From Cruoricaptor ignavus (lineage in GTDB: Bacteria > Bacteroidota > Bacteroidia > Flavobacteriales > Weeksellaceae): a DNA stretch of 64,000 nt. The DNA is taken from positions 100,001 to 164,000 of the forward strand of contig NZ_FQYI01000003.1 in assembly GCF_900141665.1 (NCBI RefSeq). Reading direction: 5' to 3'. The translations under genes and the position numbers were made by a program. Position 1 is the first letter of the stretch; each line of letters starts with the position of its first letter. Positions 61,781 through 64,000 of the stretch are shown here, one piece after another. A model generated the notes under the pieces. That model did no database searches. It saw only the letters and a list, made by a program, of their open reading frames with translations, and was not told where the DNA came from.

Positions 61781-62563
61781 ATGAAAAAAATCTTTACAAT
61801 CTTAGGCGTTGCAGCGCTGGCATTTACTGCAAACGCACAGCAGGCAAACCTGGTACAGAACCCAGGATTTGAACAGGGAATTGCTCCGTGGAAAGGCGGT
61901 ACAGGTAAGGGGTACTCGGATCCTCAGCTCATTACTTCTGATAAGCACAGCGGCAACAGCAGTGCTGGTTATGAAAACCCTAGCGAGACGACTGGTTTTT
62001 ATCAGAATGTGGCAGTGCAGGCTGGTAAAACCTATACCATTTCTTTCTGGTATAAAACCGAAGGCAGCACGGCTTCCCTTGCCAGACTTTGGAGCGTATA
62101 TAAAGACGGCAGCAATAAAACGGTGTATACTACCTCGGACGCTAAAGAGGATGCTTTCAGAACCTATAACAAGTATCTGGAAAATACCAACGGTACCTGG
62201 GTTCAGCATACGGCTACTATGCCGGCTGGTGCAGGAGCTGTTTCTCTAGATGTAGCAGTCCGTGCCTACGGAGCAGCGTCCAAAGCCTATTTTGACGATT
62301 TCTTAGTGGTGGAGGGTGCCCTTGCAACATCTGAAGTTGGAGTTTCCAGGCACGCGCTGATAAAAAATACTGTAGCCGCTGATGAGCTTACTTTTGCAGC
62401 AAAATCCAGCATCGAAATACTTGATATGTCCGGTAAGGTGGTGAAAACAGCAGAGGTAACCGATGGTTTCAATCTGAATGTAAGTAGCCTGCCAAAAGGC
62501 ACTTACATCGTGAAAGGTCTTGCCAACGGAGAAACGAGCGTACAGAAATTCGTGAAGAAGTAA
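61781..62563 (+). CDS. Secreted T9SS cargo protein, carbohydrate-binding-like domain plus type A CTD
   Basis: 260 aa. Signal peptide MKKIFTILGVAALAFTANAQ, then LVQNPGFEQGIAPWKGG and YTISFWYKTEG plus a later AYFDDFLVVEG, the pattern of CBM4/9 or jelly-roll carbohydrate-binding modules. C-terminal T9SS domain with IEILDMSGKVVKTAEV and LPKGTYIVKGLANGE. Likely surface attached or secreted. Its CTD resembles that of the previous gene, so the pair arose by duplication of the sorting end or of the whole gene. Confidence 0.88.
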   Translation: MKKIFTILGVAALAFTANAQQANLVQNPGFEQGIAPWKGGTGKGYSDPQLITSDKHSGNSSAGYENPSETTGFYQNVAVQAGKTYTISFWYKTEGSTASLARLWSVYKDGSNKTVYTTSDAKEDAFRTYNKYLENTNGTWVQHTATMPAGAGAVSLDVAVRAYGAASKAYFDDFLVVEGALATSEVGVSRHALIKNTVAADELTFAAKSSIEILDMSGKVVKTAEVTDGFNLNVSSLPKGTYIVKGLANGETSVQKFVKK

Positions 62564-62584
62564 TCCTACAATCCTCACCCTAAA

Positions 62585-62612
62585 CCCCTCTCCAAAGGAG
62601 AGGGGCTTTTTT
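62585..62612 (+). terminator. Strong terminator after cargo gene 2
   Basis: Perfect 9-bp stem CCCCTCTCC / GGAGAGGGG with an AAA loop, then C and six T. Confidence 0.92.
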
Positions 62613-62654
62613 GTTTAAAATCTAAAGCCTTGAATCCCGGTTCTTGCGTCTGTA

Positions 62655-64000
62655 TTACTTCGCGCTTTCTTCATACGCCTTCCATCCAGCGATTTTATAT
62701 TCAAGCGCAGCCTGCTCAGGATTAGGGTTTTTGTAAATTCCGCGGCCTACGATGATGAAATCCGTGCCCAGGTTTTGGAAAGCAAAATGCGGCGTGTTGT
62801 ACTGCTGGCCTTTGCCATCGCCCGAAGTTTCCAGGTTGATGCCCGGCGTAAAGTGCAGCAGGTCTTCCGGCAAAGATTTCTGCGACACGCCGCCCAAAAT
62901 GTTGTGGTGCTTCTGCGCAATTTCCACCGCCTTACCGAAATAATGGTCGTCCGTCAGCGCACCTACGCTGGACATGCTAAGGATCGCCACTACACCTGTA
63001 TCCATAAACAAATCCGCGGACTTTTCGCCGGCTATCAAGTGCGCTGTAATCAGGTCTGCCCAGGCGGAAATCTGGTAAGCACCGTAGGCATACTGCATTT
63101 CCTGCGTGCTTCCGATGTCGGCAAACTTGCGGTCTTCCATCAGCAGGAAGTTGTGCTTTTGCGCTAAATTTCTCAGCGGATAAATGGTTTCATCGAAACT
63201 GAAATCGCTCAGGATGTCGATGTGTGTTTTCAGCGCGGCAATGTGCGGGCCTACCTTTTCCGCGAATGCGAGCAGCTCCTTAGTCGTCAGCAAATCTGCT
63301 GAGGCTATCAGGTTGGTCTGCTTTTCTATGGCTATTTCCAAAAGTTTTTTAGCGGCAGGGTGTGCTGCCGTTTCCAATTTTTGCTGATAAGTCAGCCGCC
63401 GTTTTTTCTCAAACTTAATCGGGTTTCCGGCGATGAAATCTTTAATCCGCAGCACTTCATCGGCATTGATTTTTCCTTCCTGATGAAGAATTTCCACCGC
63501 TTCGGAAATTGTGAAAAGCGCCGAAACCTTATAGCCTTGGTTTTCAAGAAGTTGCTTGCCGCCCTGTTCACGATCCAGCACCACCACGATTTCGGAAACC
63601 TTCACGCCTTCGCTTTCAATTTTCGGAATGGTTTCCAACAGAGATTTCCCGGAAGTTATCACATCTTCTACCACGAGGCATTTCTGCCCAGCTTTGTAGA
63701 TGCCTTCTATCAGTTTCTTCGTGCCGTAGGCTTTCGCTTCTTTCCGCTTGATAATCAGCGGGATATCGGCCTGCAGAGACATTGCCGTTGCCATTGGAAG
63801 CGCAGCGTATGGCACGCCGCAAATCAGTTCGGAATTTTGGATTTCCGTAAGGCTCAGCAGATGTTCGGCGAGCGATTTCAGAATTTTCGGGTCCGAAGCC
63901 AAAGGCCTGAGGTCCACATAAAACGGGCTTTGGATGCCGCTTTTCAGCGTGAACTGCCCGAACTTTATTATTCCTAAATCATAGCACTCGAGGAAGAAAT
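62655..64000 (-). CDS. pyrE-pyrF: Fused orotate phosphoribosyltransferase / OMP decarboxylase (UMP synthase type), N-terminus cut by window edge
   Basis: At least 447 aa. OPRT half: FGQFTLKSGIQSPFYVDLRP, GVPYAALPMATAM, KRKEAKAYGTKKLIEG and CLVVEDVITSGKSLLETI (PRPP loop). OMPDC half: ASADLLTTKELLAFAEKVGP, LKTHIDILSDF, LMEDRKFADIGSTQEMQYAY (catalytic DxKxxD) and FTPGINLETSGDGKGQQYNT, followed by FIIVGRGIYKNPNPEQAA. The OPRT-then-OMPDC order and the EDRKFADIG, GQQYNT and VGRGIY wording match eukaryotic UMP synthase rather than the short bacterial PyrF. It makes UMP from orotate in two steps. It has no overlap with neighbours, and upstream is outside the window. Confidence 0.94.
   Translation of the reverse strand, partial: FFLECYDLGIIKFGQFTLKSGIQSPFYVDLRPLASDPKILKSLAEHLLSLTEIQNSELICGVPYAALPMATAMSLQADIPLIIKRKEAKAYGTKKLIEGIYKAGQKCLVVEDVITSGKSLLETIPKIESEGVKVSEIVVVLDREQGGKQLLENQGYKVSALFTISEAVEILHQEGKINADEVLRIKDFIAGNPIKFEKKRRLTYQQKLETAAHPAAKKLLEIAIEKQTNLIASADLLTTKELLAFAEKVGPHIAALKTHIDILSDFSFDETIYPLRNLAQKHNFLLMEDRKFADIGSTQEMQYAYGAYQISAWADLITAHLIAGEKSADLFMDTGVVAILSMSSVGALTDDHYFGKAVEIAQKHHNILGGVSQKSLPEDLLHFTPGINLETSGDGKGQQYNTPHFAFQNLGTDFIIVGRGIYKNPNPEQAALEYKIAGWKAYEESAK

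Overview
The window reads as chromosome of a flavobacterium (Bacteroidota, Flavobacteriia, most like the Chryseobacterium branch of Weeksellaceae). The evidence is a complete gldKLMN type IX secretion (T9SS) core, PorX, a PorZ-like protein, two secreted proteins with T9SS C-terminal domains, the LpxC-FabZ fusion, paired LpxD genes, a DUF4270 lipoprotein beside glmS, and the Bacteroidota -7 promoter box TAnnTTTG in front of many genes. The genus is not proven. About 60 genes are packed on both strands, many overlapping by 1-11 nt. No rRNA, phage, transposase or CRISPR array was seen.

Layout. 0-6.6 kb: an acyl-CoA carboxylase subunit (cut by the left edge), a DMT exporter, a PorV/PorQ-type barrel, an M23 peptidase, gpsA and mqo. 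6.6-11.2 kb: a minus-strand operon encoding a 5'-nucleotidase split into two cistrons, then porZ and recO. 11.3-18.6 kb: dapA, a YtxH-like protein, recG, a glutamate-synthase-like protein, mtaB and an unknown nuclease-like protein. 18.7-27.9 kb: a GT35 phosphorylase homologue lacking the PLP lysine, DPP IV, two POT peptide transporters, a lipoprotein and an S4 protein. 27.8-34 kb: aroK, three tRNAs (Lys, Leu, Lys), panC, a truncated glycogen-synthase-like gene, a DUF4270 lipoprotein and glmS. 34-41.4 kb: gldKLMN, an FAD oxidoreductase and porX. 41.5-50.5 kb: an HD phosphohydrolase, then lpxD-lpxC/fabZ-lpxA-efp-lpxD2-sucD-barrel, interrupted by two toxin-antitoxin modules (PemK/MazF-like and HEPN/MNT). 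50.5-57.3 kb: an ABC exporter, a GDGDGTD-repeat peptide with a JmjC oxygenase and a sucrase/ferredoxin-like protein, a 52-aa membrane protein, dusB and a vapBC module with a frameshifted toxin. 57.3-64 kb: a giant outer-membrane barrel, three 22-bp-spaced repeats, two T9SS cargo proteins and a eukaryote-like PyrE-PyrF fusion (cut by the right edge).

How it works together. The envelope theme dominates: lipid A synthesis (lpxD/C/A), UDP-GlcNAc supply (glmS), T9SS machinery and its likely cargo, peptide scavenging (DPP IV plus two POT carriers) and several barrels. The best candidate for an undescribed system is 52.9-55.3 kb. There a small, very acidic repeat peptide with no signal sequence has its own terminator and is followed by a 2-oxoglutarate/iron oxygenase and an Fe-S thioredoxin-like protein. 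This looks like a ribosomally made, post-translationally modified peptide or another dedicated aspartate/threonine modification system; that function is inference.
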